DNA of 64,000 nt from JANYCO01 sp035535995 (GCA_035535995.1 DATLOZ010000019.1:248001-312000); one strand, 5' to 3'; shown: positions 43,167-52,738, counted from the first letter of the stretch. The notes: generated by a model from the sequence alone, not told the origin. Made by a program: numbers and translations.

Positions 43167-44535
43167 TGCTTTTTTTATGAAGAGAGGAATACTTACCGCT
43201 ATGGCAGTGGTATTGACCTTCGGGCTGAGCAGGGCGCAGACCGACAGCAGTTATACGTTGCAGCAATGTATAGACTATGCACTGAAAAATAGTACCAACA
43301 TTCAAAATGCGGAGCTGGATGCAGCTATTGCAAGAGCCAGAATGGGCGAAGTACGATCGGCAGGATTGCCACAGATCACCAGCCAGGCACAGTTGGTCGA
43401 CAACCCAACGCTCCAAAGAATGTTCCTTAAAAATGGAGCGTTCTATACCGATCCAACTCAACCGATTGGATCTACTATTGCCGTTCGGAACCTTTTCCAG
43501 CAGCGGTCTTCAGGAGACATAAACGCTTCTGCTTCACAGTTGATCTTTAACGGTTCCTATTTTGTAGGCTTGAAGGCTGCGAAGGCTTATTCAGAGCTGG
43601 CCGATAAAAATACCGAATTCAGCAAAGTAGAGATCGTTTCAAATGTGACAAAAGCTTTTTATCTGGTTACCATTACTAAAGAAAGGATCGCCATCCTGAA
43701 CGCCAACATTTCCAGGGTAGATACGCTTTTGAGACAGACCAGCAGCATGCAGCAAAAAGGCTTTGTAGAAGTCATCGATGTGAGCAGGCTGGAAGTTACC
43801 TACAACAATTTACTTACAGAAAGAGAAAAATTCCTGAACCTGATCGTTATTTCTGAATTACTTTTAAAATTCCAGATGGGATATGATGTAAACAAAAATA
43901 TTACGCTAACAGGAACAATAGAGGATCTCAAAAAAGCGGAAACTGCTACGCTTGGAGCAAAGGTAGATTATAATAACAGAGTAGAATACCAGTTGTTAAA
44001 TTCTCAAAGAAAATTAGAAAACTACAATCTGAAAAATATCCGCGCGGGCTACCTGCCTACGATTTCGGCTTTCGGCAAGATCGGAACAATACGCATGGAT
44101 CAAAATATCGGAGCGGTATTGAGTAACAAATGGTATTCATATAATATGTGGGGACTAACGGCAAATCTTTCGATCTTCGACGGTTTCAACAAACGTTACA
44201 AAGCACAACAATCTAAAATTGCGATAAGAAAAATTGAGAACAGTATTCAGAATTTCGAAGAAACCGCCGACCTTCAGGTACAACAGTCAGAGATCACTTT
44301 GAAAAATAATATGAAATCGCTTGAGATCCAGAAAAAGAATGTAGACCTGGCGAAAGAAGTATCGAATGTCTCCAAAATTAAATACCAACAAGGCGTAGGC
44401 TCAAACCTCGAAGTCGTAACGGCTGAAAGCTCCTACAAAGAAGCTCAGACAAATTATTACAATGCTTTATATGATCTGATCATTGCACAAGTAGATTATC
44501 AGAAAGCATTGGGTACTTTATACAATGCACAATAA
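43153..44535 (+). CDS. TolC-family outer-membrane efflux protein
   Basis: About 460 aa. The frame extends to 43054 but the signal peptide starts at 43153 (overlapping tetR by 14 nt) or more simply at ATG 43177 (MKRGILTAMAVVLTFGLSRAQ). The two OEP repeats are seen (SYTLQQCIDYALKNSTNIQNAE; VEYQLLNSQRKLENYNLKNIRAGYLPTISAFGK) with long coiled-coil helices, and GSNLEVVTAESSYKEAQTNYYNALYDLI near the end. Forms the outer-membrane channel of the tripartite RND pump encoded downstream. Confidence 0.93.
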   Translation: MKKTNAFFMKRGILTAMAVVLTFGLSRAQTDSSYTLQQCIDYALKNSTNIQNAELDAAIARARMGEVRSAGLPQITSQAQLVDNPTLQRMFLKNGAFYTDPTQPIGSTIAVRNLFQQRSSGDINASASQLIFNGSYFVGLKAAKAYSELADKNTEFSKVEIVSNVTKAFYLVTITKERIAILNANISRVDTLLRQTSSMQQKGFVEVIDVSRLEVTYNNLLTEREKFLNLIVISELLLKFQMGYDVNKNITLTGTIEDLKKAETATLGAKVDYNNRVEYQLLNSQRKLENYNLKNIRAGYLPTISAFGKIGTIRMDQNIGAVLSNKWYSYNMWGLTANLSIFDGFNKRYKAQQSKIAIRKIENSIQNFEETADLQVQQSEITLKNNMKSLEIQKKNVDLAKEVSNVSKIKYQQGVGSNLEVVTAESSYKEAQTNYYNALYDLIIAQVDYQKALGTLYNAQ

Positions 44536-44576
44536 ATAGAAACCAAACATTTAAAAAATATTAAACCCTTACAGAA

Positions 44577-45698
44577 ATGAGAACACAAAATACAATCATA
44601 CTGGCGGTAACGATAGCGCTGCTTGCAGCTTGTGGAAGTAAAGACAAGATCGGCGAGATCAAATCAAAGATCGAGGCGCTGAAAAAACAACAAAGCGAGA
44701 TCAAAGGACAGATCTCTCAGTTGGAGAAAGAATTGAAAGACGCAGGTTATAAAGATTCCACCAACGTGAAAGTGAAAGAAGTAGCCGTAGCGCCTATACA
44801 AGCCAAGGAGTTCAGACACTACCTGGAAGTACAAGGTAAAGTAGATTCTGATAAAAACGTTTTGGTGAGCTACAAAGCTGCTGGTACAGTTACCAGGATC
44901 CTTGTCAATAAAGGAGATTACGTAAGAGCAGGAAGCACTTTGCTTACCATTGACGACGAAGCAATGAGAAAAGGTGTACAGGAATTGAAAACCAATCTTG
45001 AACTTTCGAAAACTGTTTACGAAAAACAAAAATCACTTTGGGATCAAAAGATCGGAACAGAGATCCAATACCTGCAAGCGAAAGCAAGTTATGAAGGATT
45101 GCAAAACAGATTGTCGCAAATGAATGAGCAACTGGATGCTTATCGCGTGAAAGCTCCGATTGACGGTACTGTAGACGAGATCTATCCAAACGAAGGAGAG
45201 CTTGCTTCTCCGGGAATGCCTGCGGTAAGAATTGTAAACACTACAGGATTCAAAGTAACCGCTGATATTGCAGAAGGATATATCGGTAAAGTGAAAAAAG
45301 GAAATAAAGCTTCTATCTACTTTCCGGACATCAACTACACTATGGAGACTTATGTAAAAGTGGTAAGCGATGTGATCAATACTGTAAACAGAACATTCAC
45401 GGTAGAATTCGATCTTAAAAATGCCCCTAAAGATATCAAAGCAAATATGCTGGCATATGTGAAGATCCAGGACTATAGCGAGCCAAATGCAATCGTTATT
45501 CCGGTGAATGTGATCCAACACTCCGAAACCAACGACTTTGTATTCACTGTAAAAAATAACAAAGCGGTGAAGACACCTGTGAAAGTAGGAGGCATCTACA
45601 GAACAGAGGCTGAAATTCTGTCGGGCCTGAAAGAAGGCGATCAGGTTATTACATTAGGCTACCAGGATGTACTGGATGGGCAAAATGTTAAATTCTAA
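44577..45698 (+). CDS. RND efflux periplasmic adaptor (membrane fusion protein)
   Basis: 373 aa lipoprotein (signal ends LLAAC). A coiled-coil hairpin close to the N-terminus (KSKIEALKKQQSEIKGQISQLEKEL), a lipoyl/HlyD barrel-sandwich (GTVTRILVNKGDYVRAGSTL; VKAPIDGTVDEIYPNEGELA) and a beta-barrel domain (FKVTADIAEGYIGKVKKGNK). It links the inner-membrane pump to the TolC-like channel. 41 nt after tolC. Confidence 0.94.
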   Translation: MRTQNTIILAVTIALLAACGSKDKIGEIKSKIEALKKQQSEIKGQISQLEKELKDAGYKDSTNVKVKEVAVAPIQAKEFRHYLEVQGKVDSDKNVLVSYKAAGTVTRILVNKGDYVRAGSTLLTIDDEAMRKGVQELKTNLELSKTVYEKQKSLWDQKIGTEIQYLQAKASYEGLQNRLSQMNEQLDAYRVKAPIDGTVDEIYPNEGELASPGMPAVRIVNTTGFKVTADIAEGYIGKVKKGNKASIYFPDINYTMETYVKVVSDVINTVNRTFTVEFDLKNAPKDIKANMLAYVKIQDYSEPNAIVIPVNVIQHSETNDFVFTVKNNKAVKTPVKVGGIYRTEAEILSGLKEGDQVITLGYQDVLDGQNVKF

Positions 45699-45737
45699 GA
45701 AGACTAAGAGAAATAAAAATTTCTAAATAACGATTTC

Positions 45738-48700
45738 ATGAAAGAGTTTAAAGCATCCTCATGGTCCATAGATAATAAAACCACGATCTATGTTGTGACC
45801 GCCATACTGGCGCTTGTAGGTTATCTGACCTACAATTCCTTGCCAAAAGAACAGTTTCCCGAAGTGGTGTTTCCTCAAATCTATGTAAACACCCAATACC
45901 TCGGCGCTTCGCCTACCGATATTGAAAATGCGGTAACCAAGCATATCGAAAAACAAGTGAAAGCAATTTCAGGAGTGAAAAAGATCACCAGTAAATCCGA
46001 GCAAAACGTTTCGGTGGTGATCGTTGAATTCAATACTGACGAAGAAATTGCAGAAGCAAAGATCAAGGTGAAAGACGCGGTGGATAAGGCAAAAGTAGAT
46101 TTGCCGAAAAATACCAACCTGAAAGAACCTCAGATCATCGAAGTCGATGTATCGCAAATTCCAATCATGAACATTAACATTTCCGGAGATTATGATCTGG
46201 ACAGGCTGAAGAAATATGCCGAAGACATCCAGGATCGGATCGAGTCGATGAAAGAGATTACACGTGTAGACTTGATTGGTGCGCTCGACAGAGAATTCCA
46301 GATCAACCTCGATCGTTTCAAAATGGATAACACGAAAGTGACTTTCTACGATGTGATGAGCGCTGTAGGTTCTGAGAACATTAGCGCCGCAGGTGGTGAA
46401 GTTGTATTAGGAAATGTAAGACGTTCACTCCAGGTAAAAGGAGAATTTAAAAATGTAGAAGATATTAAAAACCTGGTGATCCGTTCTGGTTCTGGCGCAG
46501 TAGTCTACCTGAAAGATATTGCCGAAGTAGTAGACGGTCATAAAGAAAAAGAAACATTTGCACGTCTTGACTATAAAAATGTAATCACACTCAGCGTGGT
46601 GAAACGAAGCGGAGAAAACCTGATCGAAGCTTCTGATAAGATCCGTGCTGTGGTAAAAGATATGCAGGAAAATAAACTTCCGAAAGACCTGAAGATCGTG
46701 CTTACCGGCGACCAATCAAAGGAAACACGTACTACACTTCACGATCTGATCAACACGATCATCATCGGATTTATCCTGGTGACCGTGATCCTGATGTTCT
46801 TCATGGGAACTACCAACGCGATCTTCGTGGCAATGTCCGTACCGCTTTCAATGTGTATGGCCTTCATCTTCCTGGATACAATGGATTTCACCTTGAATAT
46901 GATCGTACTCTTCGCCTTCCTGCTCGCGCTGGGAATTGTGGTGGATGACGCGATCGTGGTAATTGAAAACACGCACAGGATTTACGACAATGGTAAAGTG
47001 CCGATCATACAAGCGGCGAAAGAAGCTTGCGGGGAAGTATTTGTTCCCGTGCTTGCCGGTACAGTAACCACGCTGGCGCCGTTTATTCCACTGGCATTCT
47101 GGAAAGGCGTGATCGGAGAATTCATGTTCTACCTTCCGATCACACTTATCGTAACACTCGTAGCTTCCTTGGTAGTGGCGTATATCATCAACCCGATCTT
47201 CGCGGTAGATTTTATGAAACCACACGACGAAGAGCACGATAGACAATCTCGTTCGGTAAACAAAGGCTTCTGGGTAACTGCAGTTATCTTTGCGATCATC
47301 GCTCTGATTGGTTATTCGATAGGTGTAGGACTTGGTAATTTTATTGTCACCATGTTTGTACTCTATTGCTTGAACCGATTCCTGATGCAACGTGTGATCA
47401 AAGACTTCCAGGAGAAAAGATGGCCGAAGTTCCAGAATGCTTATGCAAACAGCCTGAAATGGGCGTTGAAGCATCCATACCTGATCTTCGGTGGAACTAT
47501 TTTCTTGTTGTTCTTCTCCGGATTCCTAATATCGGTGCGTGCTCCAAAGGTAGTGTTCTTCCCGCAAAGCGAACCAAACTTTATCTTTACAAACATTGTG
47601 CTTCCAATTGGTACGGATCAAAAATACACAGACTCCATTACTCAAATTGTGGAGAAGCGTGTATTTGAAACAGTAAATAAAGGATACCCGAAAGGTAATC
47701 CAATTGTAGAATCAGTGATCGCCAACGTAGGTAAAGGTGCGGGAGATCAAAATGAATTTGATTTTGGTACTACGCCAAACAAAGGAAAGATCACTGTAGC
47801 ATTTGTGGAATTTGCGAGACGTAACGGACAGTCTACTGCTGAATATCTTGACAAAATCCGTGAAGCTGTAAAAGGAATTCCTGGTGCACAGATCACCGTA
47901 AACCAGGAGCAAGGCGGTCCTCCGGTAGGAAAGCCAATCAACATCGAGATCACTGGCGATCGTTTCGATGAATTGATCGCTACTTCTGAAGATGTGATCA
48001 AATATCTGAACAACTCAGGCATCGGAGGAATCGAAGAATTGAAAACCGACCTGGTGAAAAACAAACCGGAAGTATTGGTAGAGATCGATCGTGAGAAAGC
48101 GAATGCACAGGGAATTTCTACAAAGACAATTTCCGACAATCTCTTCATCGCGCTTTATGGATTGGAAGCTTCCAAATTCAGAGATGCCAACGATGAGTAT
48201 CCGATCCAGGTGCGCTACCAGTACAACCAGCGTAACGATGTAGAAGCATTGCTCAATATGAGCATTGTATACCGCGATATGAACATGGGTGGAGCACTGC
48301 GCCAGGTACCGCTCTCTTCGGTAGCAAGAGTGCGATACACCGATACATATGGAGGTATCAACCGGAAGAATCAGAAAAGAATGATTACCGTTTACTCCAA
48401 CATCCTGAGCGGCTACAACGCAAACGAAGTGGTAGCAGAAATTCAGAAAGTACTGAACGACTACGATGCACCGGAAGGAGTAATGATGAAAATGACCGGT
48501 GAGCAGGAAGACCAGGCGGAAACCTCTGCCTTCCTGGGCTGGGCGGTGATGGTAGCATTCTTCCTGATCTTCGGAGTACTGGTGCTACAGTTTAACTCTA
48601 TCTCAAAACCATTTATTATTCTTACGGAGATTCTGTTCAGTATCATCGGGGTATTGCTTGGCTTTGCGATCTTTAAAATGGATATCTCAATCATCATGAC

Positions 48701-49229
48701 AGGTGTAGGGGTGATCGCACTTACAGGAATCGTGGTACGTAACGGAATTCTCCTGGTGGAATTTACAGACCATCTGAAAGAAAGAGGACTCGATACCGTT
48801 TCTGCGATTATCGAAGCAGGACGTACACGTATGACACCTGTATTGCTGACGGCTTCCGCTACAATCTTAGGATTGATACCACTTGCAGTAGGGTTGAACA
48901 TTGACTTCGTAACATTGTTCACCGAAGGAAATCCACATATCTTCTTTGGTGGTGACAGTGTTGCCTTCTGGGGACCGCTGTCATGGACGATGATCTATGG
49001 TCTTGCCTTCGCAACGTTCCTTACATTGATTCTTGTACCGGTATTGTATGAACTGGTAGACAGTGTGAAAGTAACGCACAAAGGATTAGTAGATCAGTAC
49101 AAGATCATGATGGCATTCTTACTGCCATTGACCCTGGTGTATTTCCTTGCATTTGCAATTGCACCTTCTTTCTTCAGAAGACTGATGCCAGAGTTTTATC
49201 CGAAAGGCAATGTGCCTTCGAGTCATTAA
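45738..49229 (+). CDS. RND efflux permease (AcrB/HAE1-like)
   Basis: 1163 aa, 12 transmembrane helices with two large periplasmic loops. Conserved RND features: LPKEQFPEVVFPQIYVNTQYLGASPTDIE after TM1, and the proton-relay stretch LALGIVVDDAIVVIENTHRI in TM4. TGVGVIALTGIVVRNGILLVEF is the TM10-like counterpart. It is longer than E. coli AcrB (1049 aa), with an extra hydrophobic segment near the middle (about 515-550) and at the C-terminus. Drug or lipid substrates cannot be read from the sequence. Ends at a strong terminator. Confidence 0.95.
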   Translation: MKEFKASSWSIDNKTTIYVVTAILALVGYLTYNSLPKEQFPEVVFPQIYVNTQYLGASPTDIENAVTKHIEKQVKAISGVKKITSKSEQNVSVVIVEFNTDEEIAEAKIKVKDAVDKAKVDLPKNTNLKEPQIIEVDVSQIPIMNINISGDYDLDRLKKYAEDIQDRIESMKEITRVDLIGALDREFQINLDRFKMDNTKVTFYDVMSAVGSENISAAGGEVVLGNVRRSLQVKGEFKNVEDIKNLVIRSGSGAVVYLKDIAEVVDGHKEKETFARLDYKNVITLSVVKRSGENLIEASDKIRAVVKDMQENKLPKDLKIVLTGDQSKETRTTLHDLINTIIIGFILVTVILMFFMGTTNAIFVAMSVPLSMCMAFIFLDTMDFTLNMIVLFAFLLALGIVVDDAIVVIENTHRIYDNGKVPIIQAAKEACGEVFVPVLAGTVTTLAPFIPLAFWKGVIGEFMFYLPITLIVTLVASLVVAYIINPIFAVDFMKPHDEEHDRQSRSVNKGFWVTAVIFAIIALIGYSIGVGLGNFIVTMFVLYCLNRFLMQRVIKDFQEKRWPKFQNAYANSLKWALKHPYLIFGGTIFLLFFSGFLISVRAPKVVFFPQSEPNFIFTNIVLPIGTDQKYTDSITQIVEKRVFETVNKGYPKGNPIVESVIANVGKGAGDQNEFDFGTTPNKGKITVAFVEFARRNGQSTAEYLDKIREAVKGIPGAQITVNQEQGGPPVGKPINIEITGDRFDELIATSEDVIKYLNNSGIGGIEELKTDLVKNKPEVLVEIDREKANAQGISTKTISDNLFIALYGLEASKFRDANDEYPIQVRYQYNQRNDVEALLNMSIVYRDMNMGGALRQVPLSSVARVRYTDTYGGINRKNQKRMITVYSNILSGYNANEVVAEIQKVLNDYDAPEGVMMKMTGEQEDQAETSAFLGWAVMVAFFLIFGVLVLQFNSISKPFIILTEILFSIIGVLLGFAIFKMDISIIMTGVGVIALTGIVVRNGILLVEFTDHLKERGLDTVSAIIEAGRTRMTPVLLTASATILGLIPLAVGLNIDFVTLFTEGNPHIFFGGDSVAFWGPLSWTMIYGLAFATFLTLILVPVLYELVDSVKVTHKGLVDQYKIMMAFLLPLTLVYFLAFAIAPSFFRRLMPEFYPKGNVPSSH

Positions 49230-49258
49230 GTAATTAGGTTTAATTTTCTATATAGTCA

Positions 49259-49295
49259 GAACGCCCGGTGTTACAGCATCGGGCGTTCGTTTTTG
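49259..49295 (+). terminator. Intrinsic terminator of the RND operon
   Basis: GAACGCCCG at 49259-49267 pairs with CGGGCGTTC at 49280-49288, extended by three inner pairs, with a 6-nt loop and a following GTTTTTGG. Located 29 nt after the permease stop. Confidence 0.9.
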
Positions 49296-49368
49296 GAGCA
49301 GAATCAGCATTTGAGAATATATAGCATTGAATACTGAATGACAACTTCTTAAATCTGGCCATTAATAA

Positions 49369-49521
49369 CCATGGATTGTACGCAAACCCACTGCCAATGG
49401 CACGGTGACTTCACTTGAATGTTTTGATGAGAAAGGGGAGATGATCGTACAATTTTTCGGATTAAGAAAACCAGGTAAGCCTGAGTTGGAAGAATGGAGT
49501 GCCTTGGTATCCGGTTTATAA
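49369..49521 (+). pseudogene. Remnant of a hemin-degrading factor (HmuS/HemS-like), C-terminal 50 codons
   Basis: In the frame from 49369 to the TAA at 49519-49521 the translation begins PWIVRKPTANGTVTSLECFD and continues EKGEMIVQFFGLRKPGKPEL then EEWSALV. This matches, from memory, the end of HmuS/ChuS-type heme-utilisation proteins (WxVRKPT...VTSLExFDxxG...FFGxRKPGxPELxxW). A TAA directly precedes it and no start or upstream domain is present, so it is a decayed fragment. Implies a lost heme-uptake locus between the efflux operon and the next genes. Confidence 0.7.
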
Positions 49522-49716
49522 TCTTTGTTTGTTCCGCAAAAATAGGGAAGGAGGGCAGCGATCGTTTGCTTCTCCTCACTGTTTTATTTTTTTTCTGCGA
49601 GCTGTATTGCTTCTTCCGGCTCCCCGCCAGCAACAAAAAGGAAATTGTCTCGCCAGGACGCCAGCAACAAGGAGAAGTTCGACGAACAACTAAGTCGCTT
49701 TTTAAATAAAGTTTTT
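49522..49716. other. Decayed or non-coding stretch
   Basis: No supported gene. A plus-strand frame reads a hydrophobic run (LLLLTVLFFFCELYCFF) then KKEIVSPG, which could be the ruined start of a HmuT-like heme-binding protein, the usual neighbour of hmuS. A short near-repeat GCCAGCAACAA occurs twice. Weak evidence only. Confidence 0.3.
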
Positions 49717-49911
49717 TGAAATTACCCTCTTAAATATTAATACTTATTTGAGATGCCGGATGCCAGATACCGGATAAATGCGAGAGTATTTTAATGACAT
49801 TGTCTTTTAGTTTATTTGTAAAACAGAGTTGTTTTTATCTAAACTATCTGGTATCCGGCATCTGGTATCTTGCATCCATTATTAATCTTAATACTTAAAA
49901 GGGAGATTCTA
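49717..49911. mobile_element. MITE-like element, copy 2 (195 bp)
   Basis: About 90% identical to 38367-38553, including the terminal inverted repeats (TGAAATTACCCTCTTAAATA at the left; TAGAATCTCCCTTTTAAGTA reading in from the right). Flanked by AAGTTTTT (49709-49716) and AAGCTTTT (49912-49919), an 8-bp target duplication with one change. The interior hairpin words match TATCTGGTATCCGGCATCTG. Confidence 0.83.
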
Positions 49912-49940
49912 AAGCTTTTAAACGCAAAGATCGCAGAGCA

Positions 49941-50363
49941 TTATGCTCCCAGCAAGTGCTGATACAGATTAGCGGAATAAATTATTCCAAAAAAGATCAT
50001 CAAGCCTATAAGATATACCAGATCGCTTGCGAGGAACAAGCGGATATAGGGTTGGGGGAAATTATGAGTTATTAATTTTTGATTGGTAAAATAAATGTTA
50101 ATGCCAATGAAAATAGAGGTAAGCACTACATATGTTCCCAGTGCGAAAGGGAAAGGCATTAACCGGTATTGCAACGCGAAAAAATAGAGAAGCGCAAATC
50201 CGATAAGCGCAGCCGTGAGATAAAGGTTTCTATTCAAAGAAAAAAGAGCGGCGGCTTTTGTTTTTTCTTCCAGCGTCAATTGTTTCAAGGCACGCGAACC
50301 CAATGTTCTGGAGCCAAAAGTCAGCAGCACAAAAAAGGCGAAAGCAATGAGTAAAATATTCAT
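49941..50363 (-). CDS. Small four-helix membrane protein, function unknown
   Basis: 140 aa with four predicted transmembrane helices (about 2-18, 50-68, 74-92, 112-132). A short cytosolic segment RTLGSRALKQLTLEEKTKAAALFSLNRN follows helix 1. No family is recognised. It lies 16 nt downstream of the aminotransferase gene on the same strand, so it is probably co-transcribed. Confidence 0.6.
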   Translation of the reverse strand: MNILLIAFAFFVLLTFGSRTLGSRALKQLTLEEKTKAAALFSLNRNLYLTAALIGFALLYFFALQYRLMPFPFALGTYVVLTSIFIGINIYFTNQKLITHNFPQPYIRLFLASDLVYLIGLMIFFGIIYSANLYQHLLGA

Positions 50364-50379
50364 GGTTTTTTAAAAGAAA

Positions 50380-51687
50380 TTAATCTGTAGAATTCAAATA
50401 TTCTTTGATCGCGTCTCTCAGCGTGGTGAAAATATGTTTCAGGTTTTCTTCGTTTTCCTCCAGCAGCGTTACGCGAAATCCTTTGAGGTCGGAGCAGAAA
50501 GAAGAGATCGGCACTACGCAAATTCCTTTGGCGCCGAGCAGGTAGTAAACAAAACGTTTATCAAAATTCATATCCGGCGTTACCCAGCTTTCAACCAGCC
50601 TGGCCACTTCTGGATTACTGATCTTTAATTTTTGTTTACTATTCAATACACCCTCCTTGAAAATAATAGTATTGTAGAACGCTCCATAAGTCTCGTTGAA
50701 TTGCAGCTCCGGCACTTGTCCTAATATTTCTGCGATATACTTGCTTCTTCGCCCGATCTTCTGGTTCAATTCTTCGCGGTAAGGTTTGAACCTCGGATCG
50801 CTCATGATCTTTGGAATAGCAAGCTGCGGCAGGGTAGTAGAGCATACTTCGATCATTTTTGCGTTTTCCATGGCAGCGCAAAATTTATTGAAATCTTTGT
50901 GTTGTTCACGGTTGTAAAATTCCATCCATCCGCAGCGCGCGCCCGGCCATGGAAGTTCTTTCGAAATTCCTTTCATCGCAATACCCGGTACATCGCCGAT
51001 CACTTCTGCGAGCGAGTAGGCTTTGGCTCCATTGTAGGTGATGTTGAGATAGATTTCATCGCTGATCAAAAACAGATCAAATTCACGGGCGATCTCTACA
51101 ATCCTTTTGAGTGTTTCCAAAGGATACACCATCCCTGTAGGGTTATCAGGATTGATGATGAGAATACCGATAATATTTGGATTGTATTTTACTTTATTGT
51201 AAAGGTCGTTCAGGTCGGGATACCAATGGTTGTTTGGGTCCAGGCGATACGTGATGGGATCGCTGCTGGCATGAGCGGCTTCTGCGGAAGAGTGCGTGGA
51301 ATAAGCAGGAGAAGGCCCGATAACGCGGAGATTGCTGTTGATGAACTGATATACTTTTGCGATGGCGTCTCCCAGTCCGTTGAAGAAAAGAATATCTTCT
51401 GCGGTGATTTTTGCACCGCCTTTCTGGTTGTTCAGTTCGGCCAAAAAATGGCGGGTAGCGAGTACTCCTTTGGAAGGACAATAGCTGTAAGACTTTTCAT
51501 CCATAGTAAGACCAGAAATGATCTCACGCATCCAGAGCGGTACTTCGTTGTGTTTCTGAATTGGGTCACCAATGTTTTCCCAATAAATATTCATCCCCAG
51601 CTTACTTATCTGGTCGCCCTTTTTTACGATCTCCCTGATTTCATAGCTCAGTTCCTTCGCACCGTCGCTTAGTATTTTATGTCTCAT
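50380..51687 (-). CDS. PLP-dependent aminotransferase, class I/II
   Basis: 435 aa. Fold-type I aminotransferase with IINPDNPTGMVYPLE and LFLISDEIYLNITYNG (Asn and Asp/Tyr PLP contacts), the PLP lysine in GISKELPWPGARCGWMEF, and the terminal FRVTLLEENEENL with the substrate carboxylate Arg. The N-terminal stretch ENIGDPIQKHNEVPLWMREII is of the AlaA/aspartate-aminotransferase-like type. Substrate is uncertain. Downstream of the deoxyhypusine-synthase-like gene across a palindromic repeat. Confidence 0.88.
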   Translation of the reverse strand: MRHKILSDGAKELSYEIREIVKKGDQISKLGMNIYWENIGDPIQKHNEVPLWMREIISGLTMDEKSYSYCPSKGVLATRHFLAELNNQKGGAKITAEDILFFNGLGDAIAKVYQFINSNLRVIGPSPAYSTHSSAEAAHASSDPITYRLDPNNHWYPDLNDLYNKVKYNPNIIGILIINPDNPTGMVYPLETLKRIVEIAREFDLFLISDEIYLNITYNGAKAYSLAEVIGDVPGIAMKGISKELPWPGARCGWMEFYNREQHKDFNKFCAAMENAKMIEVCSTTLPQLAIPKIMSDPRFKPYREELNQKIGRRSKYIAEILGQVPELQFNETYGAFYNTIIFKEGVLNSKQKLKISNPEVARLVESWVTPDMNFDKRFVYYLLGAKGICVVPISSFCSDLKGFRVTLLEENEENLKHIFTTLRDAIKEYLNSTD

Positions 51688-51693
51688 CTTTTC

Positions 51694-51765
51694 AAGTTAT
51701 GAATGTTGAATTAGGAGTTATAAATTTTTAATTCACATTCATAACTCCTAATTCATAATTATAAT
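51694..51765. repeat. Palindromic intergenic repeat, family 1, copy 5
   Basis: GAATTAGGAGTTAT pairs with ATAACTCCTAATTC at 51741-51754, with the usual AAGTTATGAATGTTGA start at 51694. It ends next to the stop codon of the deoxyhypusine-synthase-like gene. Confidence 0.82.
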
Positions 51766-51766
51766 T

Positions 51767-52738
51767 TTACCATCCAAGGATCCATGCAAAGATCAGCGGA
51801 GCCACGATGGTAGCGTCGGATTCTACAATGAATTTTGGTGTTTCAATTCCCAGTTTTCCCCAGGTGATCTTTTCATTAGGCACAGCGCCGGAGTAGGAGC
51901 CGTAGGAAGTAGTAGAATCAGAGATCTGGCAGAAGTAAGACCAGAAAGGAATATTTTCCATCTCCATATCCTGGTAAAGCATTGGCACCACGCAGATCGG
52001 GAAGTCGCCTGCAATACCGCCGCCTATCTGGAAGAAGCCTACGCCTTTGCCTTCGGAATTTTTCACATACCAATCGGCCAGCCATTGCATATACTCAATT
52101 CCTGATTTCATAGTAGACGCTTTGAACTCCCCTTTAATGCAATAGGAAGCGAATATATTTCCCATAGTAGAATCTTCCCAGCCTGGTACAATGATCGGCA
52201 GATTTTTCTTAGCAGCTGCCAACATCCAGCTGTTTTTCGGATCTATTTCATAATACTGTTCCAGCTCGCCGGAAAGTAAAATTTTGTACATGAATTCATG
52301 AGGAAAATAACGCTCGCCTTTATCGTTGGCATCTTTCCAGATCTTGTGAATATGTTTTTGCAATCTACGGAAAGCTTCTTCTTCCGGAATGCAGGTATCG
52401 GTTACACGGTTGAAATGATTTTCCAAAAGATCCCATTCATCCTGTGGGCTTAGGTCGCGGTAGTGAGGCACACGTTTGTAGGATTTGTGCGCTACTAGGT
52501 TCATGATATCTTCCTCCAGGTTGGCGCCTGTACAGGAAATGATCGCAATTTTATCCTGACGGATCATTTCTGCCAGTGATTTGCCCAACTCGGCGGTACT
52601 CATGGCTCCGGCAAGCGTTACCATCATTTTACCTCCTTGCGTCAGATGCGTTTCGTAGCCTTTCGCAGCATCTACCAGCGCCGCTGCGTTGAAATGCAGA
52701 TAATGATTTTCAATAAATTGTGATACAGGACCTTTCAT
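51767..52738 (-). CDS. Deoxyhypusine synthase-like protein
   Basis: 323 aa. NAD-dependent aminobutyltransferase fold: MVTLAGAMSTAELGKSLAEMIRQDKIAIISCTGANLEED (the NAD-binding stretch), VPGWEDSTMGN, GVGFFQIGGGIAGDFPICVVP and SGAVPNEKITWGKLG with the WGK lysine matching the catalytic Lys of eukaryotic DHS. Bacteria lack eIF5A, and bacterial homologues have been linked to polyamine synthesis (homospermidine-type chemistry), which is the best guess here. Followed by an aminotransferase gene. Confidence 0.88.
   Translation of the reverse strand: MKGPVSQFIENHYLHFNAAALVDAAKGYETHLTQGGKMMVTLAGAMSTAELGKSLAEMIRQDKIAIISCTGANLEEDIMNLVAHKSYKRVPHYRDLSPQDEWDLLENHFNRVTDTCIPEEEAFRRLQKHIHKIWKDANDKGERYFPHEFMYKILLSGELEQYYEIDPKNSWMLAAAKKNLPIIVPGWEDSTMGNIFASYCIKGEFKASTMKSGIEYMQWLADWYVKNSEGKGVGFFQIGGGIAGDFPICVVPMLYQDMEMENIPFWSYFCQISDSTTSYGSYSGAVPNEKITWGKLGIETPKFIVESDATIVAPLIFAWILGW

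Noticed and set aside
46848..47474. 208-codon minus-strand ORF
   Set aside because: Antisense to the RND permease; composition is that of a reverse-complement frame.
49494..49709. 71-codon plus-strand ORF as a real gene
   Set aside because: Overlaps the HmuS remnant, ends near a MITE, no conserved domain; treated as decayed sequence.
50899..51672. 257-codon plus-strand ORF
   Set aside because: Antisense to a complete aminotransferase gene with all PLP motifs.
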